In this document: positions 9,208 through 17,281 of the stretch, piece after piece | Layout: each line of letters starts with the position of its first letter | Numbering within the stretch: the first letter of the stretch is position 1 | From: Acidimicrobiaceae bacterium | Lineage (GTDB): Bacteria; Actinomycetota; Acidimicrobiia; Acidimicrobiales; RAAP-2 | NCBI GenBank assembly: GCA_027451285.1 | Contig: DAIDJP010000041.1 | Coordinates: forward strand, 1-64,000 | Length of the DNA stretch: 64,000 nucleotides | Reading direction: 5' to 3' | The notes under the pieces: generated by a model | Databases searched by the model: none | What the model saw: only the letters and a program-made list of their open reading frames with translations | Told to the model about the DNA's origin: nothing | Program-made: the position numbers and the translations under genes

Positions 9208-9585
9208 ATGCAGATTCCCGCCGACCTTCGATACTCCTCCGACCACGAGTGGGCCCGCGCGACAGGCGACGTCGTGCGCGTCGGGATCACGGACTACGCC
9301 CAGGACGCCTTGGGCGACGTGGTGTACGTGTCCCTGCCCAGCGTGGGCACCGCCCTAGAGGTCGGCGCGGCGCTGGGCGAAGTGGAATCCACGAAGTCGG
9401 TGTCGGAGATCTACGCGCCCGTCTCGGGTGTGGTCAGCGCGGTCAACGACGCCCTGTCGAGTTCCCCGGAATTGATCAACACCGAGCCCTACGGAGGCGG
9501 CTGGATCTGCGAGATAACCGTCTCCTCGCCCGAGGCCTACGAGGCTCTCCTGGACGCGGACGGCTACCGGGGCCTCACCTCCTGA
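9208..9585 (+). CDS. gcvH: Glycine cleavage system H protein
   Basis: A 125-residue lipoyl carrier that shuttles the aminomethyl group between the P and T proteins of the glycine cleavage complex. The lipoyl-lysine hairpin is GEVESTKSVSEIYAP with K63 as the attachment site. The fold and length match GcvH. The T and P genes are 10 kb downstream, separated by unrelated genes, yet the flanking genes (FHA, MerR, bifunctional nuclease, then an FtsR-type MerR before gcvT/gcvP) keep the mycobacterial order. The start has leaderless geometry; no glycine riboswitch fits in the 9-base gap. Confidence 0.95.
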   Translation: MQIPADLRYSSDHEWARATGDVVRVGITDYAQDALGDVVYVSLPSVGTALEVGAALGEVESTKSVSEIYAPVSGVVSAVNDALSSSPELINTEPYGGGWICEITVSSPEAYEALLDADGYRGLTS

Positions 9586-9611
9586 CCCAGACGCCGGGGA
9601 TGAATCTTCAC

Positions 9612-9617
9612 TAGGGT
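9612..9617 (+). promoter_or_regulatory. -10-like hexamer TAGGGT, leaderless geometry
   Basis: It ends seven bases before the GTG of the FHA gene at 9625. Confidence 0.55.
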
Positions 9618-9624
9618 TGCCTCC

Positions 9625-10086
9625 GTGAACTGTCGTCGGTGCGGGGAGATTCTGAACGCGAACGCCAACTTTTGTTGGAAGTGTGGCGCTCCCCAGCACG
9701 AGGCCACGTCGCCCGAGACCGTCGCGGTGCCGGTGGTGGGATCCTTCGAGTCGACCCACGCCGACACGCTGAGCGGACCGCGCGGTCACGTGGACGAGCT
9801 GGTGATCGTCTCGGGCCAGAGCGCGGGAACGCGCTTCGCTCTCACGAACGAGACGACCTCGGTCGGACGTCATGAGAACAGCGACCTGCTGCTCGACGAC
9901 GTCTCGGTGTCACGTCTTCACGCGATCTTCACGCGAACCGCCAGTGGACGGATCACGTTGCGTGATCTAAATTCGCTCAACGGCACGTACGTGAACGGGG
10001 CGCGTGTCGAAGAGACCGCGCTGCATTCGGCGGACGAGGTGCAGATCGGGAAGTTCAAGTTGGTCTTTTGGGAGGCGACGCTATGA
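9625..10086 (+). CDS. Zinc-ribbon FHA-domain protein in the garA position
   Basis: A 153-residue protein. Residues 1-25 form a zinc ribbon with C3, C6, C17 and C20. Residues about 60-150 are a forkhead-associated domain with GRHENSDLLL, the SVSRLH turn and LNSLNGTYVNG, which binds phosphothreonine. Its place between gcvH and the MerR gene is that of mycobacterial GarA, which controls glutamate and 2-oxoglutarate enzymes and is switched by phosphorylation of an N-terminal ETTS motif. That motif is not seen here; the zinc ribbon stands in its place. The partner proteins are therefore uncertain. The stop overlaps the next start by four bases. Confidence 0.88.
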   Translation: MNCRRCGEILNANANFCWKCGAPQHEATSPETVAVPVVGSFESTHADTLSGPRGHVDELVIVSGQSAGTRFALTNETTSVGRHENSDLLLDDVSVSRLHAIFTRTASGRITLRDLNSLNGTYVNGARVEETALHSADEVQIGKFKLVFWEATL

Positions 10087-10850
10087 GTGTCACGGGGACG
10101 AAGATGCGTATCGGTGAAGTGCATACGCTGCTGCGTGCTGATTACCCGGACATCGAGTTATCGAAGATTCGCTACTACGAGGACAAGGGGCTCGTCCAAC
10201 CCGAGCGCAGCCGCAAGGGCTATCGCCTCTACAGCGAACGCGACGTGGCCTGTCTGCGCGAGGCGATCCGACTGGCCCAGGAGGAGTTTGTCCCGCTGCG
10301 CGTCGTGCGCCTGCGCCTCATCGAGCAGGGTCTGCTGGATGAGGCACCGGTGCCGAGCACGCGCGAAGCGGCGCGGTCGGTGTCGAATCCGCGAGTGGTT
10401 GCCATACCACCGGCGCCCAAGCCACGACTCACGGTGATGGCGCGCCCGGTGGAGGCGGTCGTACTGGAGACCTCGGAGTCCTACACGAGCGGTGACTTCC
10501 TCGTTGCCACGGGACTCGACGCCGACGACGTGAACCAGATGATCTCCCTCGGACTGCTGCTGCCCGTGGCGGAGAACGGCTCTACACAGTTCTCGAGCCT
10601 CGACGTTCGCGTGGCCCTCGCGGCGACGCCACTCATCGCTCGCGGAGCCGACTTGCGACTCTTGGGCGCGCTGCGGCGTGTTGTGGAGCGCGAGATGGGC
10701 ATCGTCGACGATCTCACGGCGTCGCTGCGCTCCCCGGTGTCGGGCCTGTCCCTCGACGAGGTCCAAGCCGTGACCGCCGAAGTGGCCGGGGAAGTCGCCG
10801 TGCTGCGCAGCGTGCTCCACGAGCGCGCCGTGCGGGCGATCTTTGACTAG
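10083..10850 (+). CDS. MerR-family regulator (Rv1828-like position)
   Basis: A 255-residue protein with an N-terminal MerR winged helix (IGEVHTLLRADYPDIELSKIRYYEDKGLV, then GYRLYSERDVACLREAIRL). A central Pro/Ala linker (about 105-125) leads to a C-terminal domain that itself looks like a second degenerate HTH-type region (YTSGDFLVATGLDADDVNQMISLGLL). The position between the FHA gene and the bifunctional nuclease gene matches Rv1828 of M. tuberculosis, from memory. The ATG at 10083 overlaps the preceding stop and has gggagg about nine bases upstream, so it is translationally coupled to the FHA gene. The target is unknown. Confidence 0.85.
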   Translation: MSVTGTKMRIGEVHTLLRADYPDIELSKIRYYEDKGLVQPERSRKGYRLYSERDVACLREAIRLAQEEFVPLRVVRLRLIEQGLLDEAPVPSTREAARSVSNPRVVAIPPAPKPRLTVMARPVEAVVLETSESYTSGDFLVATGLDADDVNQMISLGLLLPVAENGSTQFSSLDVRVALAATPLIARGADLRLLGALRRVVEREMGIVDDLTASLRSPVSGLSLDEVQAVTAEVAGEVAVLRSVLHERAVRAIFD

Positions 10851-10879
10851 GCGCCGGGCGATTCGCGCGACCCCGGGTC

Positions 10880-10885
10880 TAGGCT
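10880..10885 (+). promoter_or_regulatory. -10-like hexamer TAGGCT, leaderless geometry
   Basis: It ends six bases before the GTG at 10892. Confidence 0.6.
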
Positions 10886-10891
10886 GAGAAC

Positions 10892-11416
10892 GTGATTGAG
10901 GTCGTCCTCCGGGCCGTTCGAGTGGACGTGGGATCGTCCACGCCGCTTCTCCTGCTCGAGGAACTGGCCGGCGAGAGGGTGCTGCCGATCTTCATCGGGG
11001 CGCCCGAGGCGACGGCCATCGCCTACGCGCTCCAGCACCTCGAGACTCCTCGCCCGATGTCGCACGATCTGATGTCGACCATCATCACCTCACTCGGCGG
11101 ACGTCTGTTCACGGTGGAGATCACCGAGCTGATCGACAACACCTTCTACGCCAATCTGCGCATCTTGCGCGATAGCTCCGAGATCGTCGTCAGCGCCCGA
11201 CCCAGCGACGCGGTCGCTCTGGCGCTGCGCGCGGGCGCGCCGATCCTCGTCAGCGACGCCCTGATGGACGAGCAGGGCCGGATCATGCAGCTCGAAGACG
11301 ACGACGAGCTTGATGATGTGACGCAGGAGGCGCCCGGGGAGTCCAACGAGGCGGAGTTGGTGGCCGAACTGCGCGAGTTCCTCGACACCATCCGCCCCGA
11401 GGACTTCAATCAGTGA
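10892..11416 (+). CDS. Bifunctional nuclease family protein (BFN, DUF151)
   Basis: A 174-residue protein with a complete DUF151/BFN domain at about residues 1-135, recognisable from LPIFIGAPEATAIAYAL, RPMSHDL and SARPSDAVALALRAGAPI. Family members in plants have RNase and DNase activity; a bacterial relative from Thermotoga is structurally known, but the cellular role in actinobacteria is not settled. An acidic tail follows (about 136-174). The gene sits where Rv1829 sits in mycobacteria. Its stop overlaps the next start by four bases (GTGA). Confidence 0.9.
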   Translation: MIEVVLRAVRVDVGSSTPLLLLEELAGERVLPIFIGAPEATAIAYALQHLETPRPMSHDLMSTIITSLGGRLFTVEITELIDNTFYANLRILRDSSEIVVSARPSDAVALALRAGAPILVSDALMDEQGRIMQLEDDDELDDVTQEAPGESNEAELVAELREFLDTIRPEDFNQ

Positions 11417-12006
11417 GCAGGGCCCTCAAGTCACTTGGGCTCTTTTTCGCTTTCGTTGTGATCTACACCCTGAGCCGACACGCCATTCACACCACGTCGA
11501 CGACCACGACCACGCCGTCAACCACCGCGCCGTTTACCTCGACCACGACCAGCCTGGCGTCGGGAACGCCGGTGTGCTCGGCCCGTGACTTTCGCGGCGT
11601 CTTCAATCCGGCGCAGGGGGCCATGGGGACGGTCTACGCGAGCGTGACCCTGACCAAGGACGCGGGACCCACGTGCGCACTCAAGGGGTGGCCGCTTCTG
11701 ACGCTCCAGGACCGCTCGGGGGCGATCCTGCCCTCGACGACGAACGACCTGCCGACGACGAACTCACCGATCAGGTTCCCCGACGCGGCCGCGAACCGTG
11801 CGCCCACGTCACTGGTACTCGCCAACGGCGCCACCGCCAACTTCGACTTGGCCTACTCCAACGTGCCCAACGGGGCCGAGTCCTGCCCCTCGGTGGTGAC
11901 GCTGAGCGTCCAGCTCGTCAAGGACGGATCGGCGATCGTGATCACGCCCAGCTACCCACCCCAGCCCTGCAACCAGGGGACGATTTGGGTTAGCCCGTTC
12001 TTCTGA
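11413..12006 (+). CDS. Membrane-anchored DUF4232 extracytoplasmic protein
   Basis: A 197-residue protein with one N-terminal hydrophobic segment (about 6-22) that acts as signal anchor, a Thr/Ser-rich linker (about 28-52) and a globular DUF4232-type domain. That domain shows the family pattern with CSARDF near its start, CALKGWPLLTLQD, and cysteines near the end in ESCPS and PPQPCNQG that may form disulfides outside the cell. Function is unknown. The GTG start overlaps the stop of the nuclease gene, so the two are coupled. Confidence 0.7.
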   Translation: MSRALKSLGLFFAFVVIYTLSRHAIHTTSTTTTTPSTTAPFTSTTTSLASGTPVCSARDFRGVFNPAQGAMGTVYASVTLTKDAGPTCALKGWPLLTLQDRSGAILPSTTNDLPTTNSPIRFPDAAANRAPTSLVLANGATANFDLAYSNVPNGAESCPSVVTLSVQLVKDGSAIVITPSYPPQPCNQGTIWVSPFF

Positions 12007-12128
12007 ACCTCTCTCGGGACCAAAGTCAGTTTTATCAACCACGTTTTGGCTGAGGGAATCTACTACCTTCCTTAATGACATTCAGTGTCGCGTCGCGGCG
12101 GTGTGCCGCGCGCAAAGGGAGGACTTTC

Positions 12129-13616
12129 ATGAGTGAAGGATTCACGCCGGAATCGCTCGGTGCGAAGTTAGAGGTGGTACCGGGCGAACATCAGAGGTTG
12201 CGCCAGGGCGTACTCGGACTGCTCGATATCTCTGCCGCGACGATGGCCAACATCGGTCCGGCGATGAGCTTCTACTTCGGATTCGGGTATCTCGCCTACA
12301 CCGCAGGACTCGCGTCGCCACTGACGATCATCGCGGCCGGTGTCGCGATTCTGTTCCTCGGAAATACGTTGTCCGAGTTCACCAAGGTGTTGCCGTCAAC
12401 GGGTGGTTTCATCTCCTTCGTCGGCAAGACTTTCGGCGGGCGTGCGGCGGTGACGACTGCGATTCTCACTGGTGCCGGCTACATCGCGGCCATGGCGTCG
12501 GTGATCGCGATCGTCGGAGGATTCTTCCAGACGATCCTGCAGAACTACAACGTCAAGGGACTCGAAAGCGTGCCGTGGATCATCTGGGTGCTCATCTTCC
12601 TGGCCTTCGCGGCCTTCATGATGATTCGCGGCATCTCGATCTCCACCAAACTGGCCGGCTTCTTCTTCGCGTTCGAAATTGCGATCATGATCCTCGTCAG
12701 CGTCTTGACGCTCATCAAGTTCCACGGCTCGATCAACTTCAAGCCCTTCGAGCCTAAGAACATCACGGGAGGCTTCAAGGGCCTCGCGGCCGGGTTCCCG
12801 CTCGCCATCTACCTCTTCATTGGCTGGGAGAACTCCGCGGCGCTCGCCGAAGAGACCGACAATCCTCGGAAGAACGTGCCGAAGGCGGTGTTCACCTCGA
12901 TCGTCATCATGCTCGTCGCGTACACGTTCTTCGCGTACTCGACGGTGGTCGGCTTCAAGGGCAACGTCACCGCGCTGGCCAGCGCCCCCATCCCGTTCCT
13001 CACCGTGGCGAAGGAAGTCTTCGCGGTCGCACTCTTCTTCGCGTTCCTCGCGGGGATGACCTCGACCCTCGGGGCGCTCATCGCGGGAACGAACTCGCAG
13101 GCGCGCCTCATCTTCAACGCTGGTCGTGAGGGGCTGCTGCCCTCGGCCATCGGCAAGGTTCACTCGACCCGCCGTACGCCGGTGACGGCCCTGTTCACCT
13201 TCCTCGGACTGGGCCTCGCCATCATCGGCATCTGGGGACTTGGCCACTTGATCGGCGGTCACGCCACCTCAGGTTCGATGAGCGCGTTGACGATGTTCGT
13301 CGAGTCCTCGACCTTCGGCACCATCTTGCTGCTGCTCGTCTACGGACTGAGCAATCTGGCGTTGCCCTTCTACTACAAGAAGCACCACCCCGACATGTAC
13401 AACACGTTCCGCCACGCGGTGTTGCCGGCTTTTGGCATTGTGTGGATCTTGGTTCCGCTGTACTACCTCGCCAAGCCGGGTCAGACCGCGCCCTTCAGCT
13501 GGTATCCGTACATGGCGCTGGGCGTCGTGGTGCTCGCCGTTATCTACTCCGTGTACCTGGTGTCGCGTGACCCGGGCATCGGGGATCGCGTCGGATCGAT
13601 CGTGGCCGACGAATAG
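12129..13616 (+). CDS. APC-superfamily amino acid permease
   Basis: A 495-residue transporter with about 12-14 hydrophobic helices. The APC superfamily pattern is visible in helix 1 (LGLLDISAATMANIGPAMSFYFGFG) and in AEETDNPRKNVPKAVFTSI, the conserved loop of amino acid permeases. It should import an amino acid or amine with protons; the substrate is not predictable. The ATG at 12129 has gggagg upstream with good spacing, so the upstream extension to 12075 is not coding. It is related in family to the permease at 32547 but clearly distinct in sequence. Confidence 0.88.
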   Translation: MSEGFTPESLGAKLEVVPGEHQRLRQGVLGLLDISAATMANIGPAMSFYFGFGYLAYTAGLASPLTIIAAGVAILFLGNTLSEFTKVLPSTGGFISFVGKTFGGRAAVTTAILTGAGYIAAMASVIAIVGGFFQTILQNYNVKGLESVPWIIWVLIFLAFAAFMMIRGISISTKLAGFFFAFEIAIMILVSVLTLIKFHGSINFKPFEPKNITGGFKGLAAGFPLAIYLFIGWENSAALAEETDNPRKNVPKAVFTSIVIMLVAYTFFAYSTVVGFKGNVTALASAPIPFLTVAKEVFAVALFFAFLAGMTSTLGALIAGTNSQARLIFNAGREGLLPSAIGKVHSTRRTPVTALFTFLGLGLAIIGIWGLGHLIGGHATSGSMSALTMFVESSTFGTILLLLVYGLSNLALPFYYKKHHPDMYNTFRHAVLPAFGIVWILVPLYYLAKPGQTAPFSWYPYMALGVVVLAVIYSVYLVSRDPGIGDRVGSIVADE

Positions 13617-13620
13617 CTCG

Positions 13621-14607
13621 TCAGCCACCCGGGGTCGGACGCACCAGCATCCGGCCCCGGGTGGCGCCGCGACGTATCACGTCGAGTGCTTCACTGACGC
13701 CCTCTAGGGGCACTTCGCGATCGACGAGCGAGTCGAGGTCGAGTCGTTCGGCGAGATCGGCCACCGCTTGCCAGGTGCGTTCGCGTGCCGCGGCGTCCAT
13801 CTCGACGACGTCCACGCCCAAGAGGGCGACCGCGCGGGTGATGAAGGGATAGACCGTGGTCACAAGATCGGCCCCGGCGACCAGGCCGCTCGCCGCGACA
13901 GCCGCGCCGTAGCGCAACGAGCGCAGGATCTGCGCGAGGGTGTCACCGCCGACGCAGTCCACCGCGCCGGCCCAACGCTCGCTGGCGAGGACCCGGTCGG
14001 GCTTGTCGGCGATCTCCTCGCGTCCGATGACCCGGCTCGCCCCGAGGCCCTCGAGCCAGCCAACGGCCTCCGTCGAGCCGGTCGAGGCCGCGACGCGGTA
14101 GCCGCGCGCCGCGAGCAGCGCCACCGCCATGGAGCCGACGCCACCGGTCGCGCCGGTGACGAGGACCTCGCCGTCTTCGAGTCCGTGGTCTTCGAGGGCG
14201 AGCACGCTTCGCATCGCTGACAGACCGGCGGTGCCCACGATCATCGCGGCGCGCGTGGAGAGGGCCTCGGGCAGGCGACTGATGTAGCGGGCCGGTGCGT
14301 AGACGTACTCGGCGAAGCCGCCGTCGCGCGCGACGCCCACGTCGCCGCCGTGCACGGCGACCCGTGCACCGACCGGCAGCGCGGGATCCGACGACTCAAC
14401 GATCTCACCGGCGGCGTCAACGCCGCCGACGAGTTGCGGGGAGCGACGCACCCGCAGGCGCGGATCGACCACCATCGCGTCCTTGTAGTTCACGCCGCTG
14501 AACTCCACGCGAACCAGGAGGTCGCTCGGGTCCGCCGCGGTGGGGGTGACGTCGGTGACCGCTGTCGAGAGGACGTCGTCGGAGACGGAGATGTGAAAGG
14601 CACGCAT
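13621..14607 (-). CDS. acuI: AcuI/YhdH-type NADPH-dependent oxidoreductase
   Basis: A 328-residue medium-chain dehydrogenase/reductase of the zinc-free YhdH/AcuI group, which reduces acryloyl-CoA to propionyl-CoA with NADPH or acts on quinones. Seen are FSGVNYKDAM near residue 36, the nucleotide-binding TGATGGVGSMAV near 150, and no zinc-ligand cysteine cluster. The protein is fairly diverged from characterised enzymes, so the exact substrate is open. The ATG at 14607 has leaderless geometry (TAAAGT, six bases). It is divergent from the hydrolase gene with only 37 bases between the start codons. Confidence 0.85.
   Translation of the reverse strand: MRAFHISVSDDVLSTAVTDVTPTAADPSDLLVRVEFSGVNYKDAMVVDPRLRVRRSPQLVGGVDAAGEIVESSDPALPVGARVAVHGGDVGVARDGGFAEYVYAPARYISRLPEALSTRAAMIVGTAGLSAMRSVLALEDHGLEDGEVLVTGATGGVGSMAVALLAARGYRVAASTGSTEAVGWLEGLGASRVIGREEIADKPDRVLASERWAGAVDCVGGDTLAQILRSLRYGAAVAASGLVAGADLVTTVYPFITRAVALLGVDVVEMDAAARERTWQAVADLAERLDLDSLVDREVPLEGVSEALDVIRRGATRGRMLVRPTPGG
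13624..13665. terminator. Perfect 11-bp inverted repeat between convergent genes
   Basis: GCCACCCGGGG (13624-13634) pairs with CCCCGGGTGGC (13655-13665) around a 20-base loop. It starts eight bases after the permease stop and lies inside the last codons of the convergent acuI-like gene. There is no T tract on either side, so it may be a weak bidirectional terminator or a 3' stabilising hairpin. Confidence 0.5.
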
Positions 14608-14613
14608 GCGGCC

Positions 14614-14619
14614 ACTTTA
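14614..14619 (-). promoter_or_regulatory. -10-like hexamer TAAAGT, leaderless geometry
   Basis: On the minus strand it ends six bases before the acuI ATG. The divergent hydrolase -10 starts 13 bases away, so the two promoters overlap. Confidence 0.6.
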
Positions 14620-14632
14620 CGGCGCCACCTCC

Positions 14633-14638
14633 TATCAT
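14633..14638 (+). promoter_or_regulatory. -10-like hexamer TATCAT, leaderless geometry
   Basis: It ends six bases before the in-frame GTG at 14645 and so selects this start over an upstream ATG at 14606. Confidence 0.6.
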
Positions 14639-14644
14639 GCGATC

Positions 14645-15445
14645 GTGGCGATGGTCTCCCTCAACGGGCATCCGACGTGGGTGCGGCGCCCGAAGGGACG
14701 CGGCCCGCTGGTGACGCTGCTGCACGGTGGCATGAGCGATTCGTCGAGCATGTTGCGACGCTTCGAGAAGCGCCTGTCGCGTGACTTTCGCCTCGCCGCC
14801 TTCGATCGGCGCGGTCACGGGCGCACACCCGATCGCCCCGGAGCGTTCCACTACGACGACATGGCCGATGAGACGATCGCCTTCCTCGAATACCTCGGTG
14901 AGCCGAGCCATCTGATCGGCCACAGCGACGGGGGAGTGGTCGCTCTCTTGACCGCGATGCGTCGGCCCGACCTGATCCGTCGCGTCGTCCTGGTGGGGGC
15001 GAACTATCACCACGACGGCCTCGTGGAGTCGCCGGAGTTCTCGCTCGAAGGTCCCGAGTTCGAGCAGTGGGCTCGTGACTACGGCGAGATCTCGCCCGAC
15101 GGCGTCGAACACGCACGCGAGGTCGTGAGCAAGGCGCTGACCCTCTTCGCCAGCGAACCGACGCTCACGACGTCTGATCTGGCCACGGTGTCGGTGCCCG
15201 TCCTGGTGATGTCCGGCGATGACGACGTCGTGAGCCTGGCGCACACGTGCTCGATGTACGAGGCAATCGCTGACGCCCAGCTGGCGGTGTTGCCGGGTAG
15301 CTCGCACGCGGTACTCAAGGAGCATCCCGGGCTGTCGTGTCGGATCATCAGCCACTTTCTCCGCGCTGAACTGCCCGTGGCCACGCTGATGCCGCTCCGG
15401 CGCGCCGTGACAACGGTCAGGGGCGCCGAGGGGTCCAACTTGTAG
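14645..15445 (+). CDS. Alpha/beta-fold hydrolase
   Basis: A 266-residue alpha/beta hydrolase. The oxyanion segment is LLHGGMSDSS, the nucleophile elbow is GHSDGG with S94, an acid is expected in MSGDDDVVSL, and the histidine lies in GSSHAVLKEHP near the end. The substrate cannot be assigned; esterase, lipase and C-C hydrolase roles are all possible. I chose the GTG at 14645 because a -10-like hexamer ends six bases before it, while the upstream ATG at 14606 overlaps the divergent acuI start. It is followed ten bases later by the membrane glycosyltransferase gene. Confidence 0.82.
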   Translation: MAMVSLNGHPTWVRRPKGRGPLVTLLHGGMSDSSSMLRRFEKRLSRDFRLAAFDRRGHGRTPDRPGAFHYDDMADETIAFLEYLGEPSHLIGHSDGGVVALLTAMRRPDLIRRVVLVGANYHHDGLVESPEFSLEGPEFEQWARDYGEISPDGVEHAREVVSKALTLFASEPTLTTSDLATVSVPVLVMSGDDDVVSLAHTCSMYEAIADAQLAVLPGSSHAVLKEHPGLSCRIISHFLRAELPVATLMPLRRAVTTVRGAEGSNL

Positions 15446-15448
15446 ACT
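15443..15448 (+). promoter_or_regulatory. -10-like hexamer TAGACT, leaderless geometry
   Basis: It overlaps the hydrolase stop codon and ends seven bases before the GTG at 15456. Confidence 0.5.
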
Positions 15449-15455
15449 TCGCCTG

Positions 15456-16730
15456 GTGGCGCGGCTCGATTCCTGGCGACAAATCCTCGCGGCCCAATGG
15501 TTCGCCGTCGGAGGACTATCCGGTGACGCCCTGCTCTACGGGGCCTCCGCCCTCTTCGCGCTCGGTCTCGGGTTCACCTCGGGTGAGCCGGCCCAGTGGC
15601 ACTGGGGCTACCTCTCGGCTCCGGCGTACGCCGTGGCGGCCGTCGCGGCGATCGTCATCGCACGCCGACGCGTCGCGCGTGAGACCCGCGTGCGCGTCGC
15701 TCTCTTGGGCCTGGTGGTGCTCGGGGCGGTCGCACTGCCCCTGGGGCTCGAGGCCCGTTGGCGCCACTTGGATCCGGGCGCCGCGTTCGCCCAGCCCGAG
15801 GTCTCGGTGATCGAGCGCTCGGCGGGTTATCTCAGCCACGGCCAGGACCCGTATCGGGCGTACGTGCACGACGGCCACGTCGTGGACGCGGTGAAGGGCC
15901 TACCCGCCTACGAGTCGTTCTTTCCGTACTTTCCCCTGATGGGCGTGTTCGGCCTGCCGTCGGCGGCCACCCACAAGGGGGCCGGCCTGACCGACGCGCG
16001 CATCGTGATGTCACTGATGACCCTGCTCGTGAGCGCACTCGCGCTCGCGTTGTTGCGAGCGTCACGGGAGAAGAAGATCCTCGTCGCCCAGGTACTCCTG
16101 GCGCTACCGACCGGGGCGCTGTTCCTCGCGACGGGCGGCGACGACATGCCGATCCTGGCCCTCATCCTCTTGGGGGTCGCGGGGCTGCAGCGACGAAGCA
16201 CCTACGTCGCCGGGATCAGCCTGGGACTCGCCGCGGCCATGAAGCTGACGGCCTGGCCGGTCGCGGCCGGGGCCCTGCTCGTCGCGCGCACCCGCGATGG
16301 ACGCGGCGCGGCGCGGCGCATCGCTGTGATCGTGGCGGGAATCGTCGGCGTGACCGTGATTCCCTTCGTGGTGAAGGACCCCTGGTCCTTCGTCTCGAAC
16401 GTCTTCGCCTTCCCGCTGGGACTCGCCGGCGTGCACTCGCCGGCGGCCAGTCCGCTGCCCGGTCACATCCTGACCACGCTGTGGGCCCCGCTCGGACACG
16501 TCCTCGCTCCGGTCGCCCTGCTGGTGCTGGGTTATTTCGGGACCCGCTACGTGCGCGAGCACTGGCCCATCGACCTCTCCGAGATGCTGGCCTTGCTCGC
16601 GGTGGCCTTTGGCGTGATGATTCTCAGCGCGTCGGCGACACGCCTGGGCTATCTCATCTACCCGCTCAACCTGGCGCTGTGGTCGCGGGTCACGGCGCGA
16701 ATCCCGGAGAGGGTGCCCGAACTCGTCTAG
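15456..16730 (+). CDS. Polytopic membrane protein, GT87/DUF2029-like glycosyltransferase
   Basis: A 424-residue membrane protein with about 10-11 hydrophobic helices. A loop after the first helices contains ARWRHLDPGAAF and the motif SHGQDPYRAYV, and PTGALFLATGGDDMPILALILL follows. This layout fits GT-C-fold lipid-linked sugar transferases of the DUF2029/GT87 type, which in actinobacteria add mannose or arabinose to envelope glycans. The assignment rests on topology and loop features, not a firm signature. Its stop overlaps the convergent gene by four bases. Confidence 0.6.
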   Translation: MARLDSWRQILAAQWFAVGGLSGDALLYGASALFALGLGFTSGEPAQWHWGYLSAPAYAVAAVAAIVIARRRVARETRVRVALLGLVVLGAVALPLGLEARWRHLDPGAAFAQPEVSVIERSAGYLSHGQDPYRAYVHDGHVVDAVKGLPAYESFFPYFPLMGVFGLPSAATHKGAGLTDARIVMSLMTLLVSALALALLRASREKKILVAQVLLALPTGALFLATGGDDMPILALILLGVAGLQRRSTYVAGISLGLAAAMKLTAWPVAAGALLVARTRDGRGAARRIAVIVAGIVGVTVIPFVVKDPWSFVSNVFAFPLGLAGVHSPAASPLPGHILTTLWAPLGHVLAPVALLVLGYFGTRYVREHWPIDLSEMLALLAVAFGVMILSASATRLGYLIYPLNLALWSRVTARIPERVPELV

Positions 16731-17281
16731 ATCATCGACGAGTTCTGATAGATCCGAAACGTCCAGGACGTCGAGGAGGACGTGCGCGAGTTGATGGTCA
16801 CGCCGACCACCCAGTAGAAGGTGTCGCTGCCCGCCTTTTGAAAGAGCAGCTGACCGATCGCGTGGGGTGATCCGCTCGAGAAGAGCGACCAGCCCTGACT
16901 CTCGAGACGGGTGCGATAGAAGCCGAGAATCTGACCCGCGCCGTCGGTGCTGACGAGGTGGCGCAGGCAGTCGTAGTCGCCCGCGCCGCCGTTGGCGTGG
17001 ATGGCGGCTCCGGCGGGCGACGTGTGCACGGGCACCACGAGCGCTCCCGCGATGTTGCCCGGGGGAGAGCCATCCTGCGCGCAAGCGCGCAGGACGAAGT
17101 TCGTCGTGTCGAGTCCGAGTCCGCCGACGATCGCCACTGGCGTCGTGGTCGTCGTGACCTTCTGACTCGTGACGAGGTTGATCACGAGGAAGATCCCCAG
17201 GGTCAGGACAGCCACGCCCACGACGATCATCGCGGGCAGGATGCTCGTCGTGGTCGTCAGCGGGGGCCGGGAGTCGCTCAT
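16727..17281 (-). CDS. Single-pass membrane protein of unknown function
   Basis: A 184-residue protein with one strong hydrophobic helix at about 15-37 (ILPAMIVVGVAVLTLGIFLVI, shown here only in part by its edges ILPAM and FLVI), a Thr-rich linker and an exported domain of about 130 residues with two cysteines (ACAQDGSPP and DYDCLRHL) that could pair. I do not recognise the family. It is translationally coupled to thiD: its start overlaps the thiD stop by four bases, so expression with thiamin synthesis is likely even though a functional link is not evident. Confidence 0.6.
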   Translation of the reverse strand: MSDSRPPLTTTTSILPAMIVVGVAVLTLGIFLVINLVTSQKVTTTTTPVAIVGGLGLDTTNFVLRACAQDGSPPGNIAGALVVPVHTSPAGAAIHANGGAGDYDCLRHLVSTDGAGQILGFYRTRLESQGWSLFSSGSPHAIGQLLFQKAGSDTFYWVVGVTINSRTSSSTSWTFRIYQNSSMI

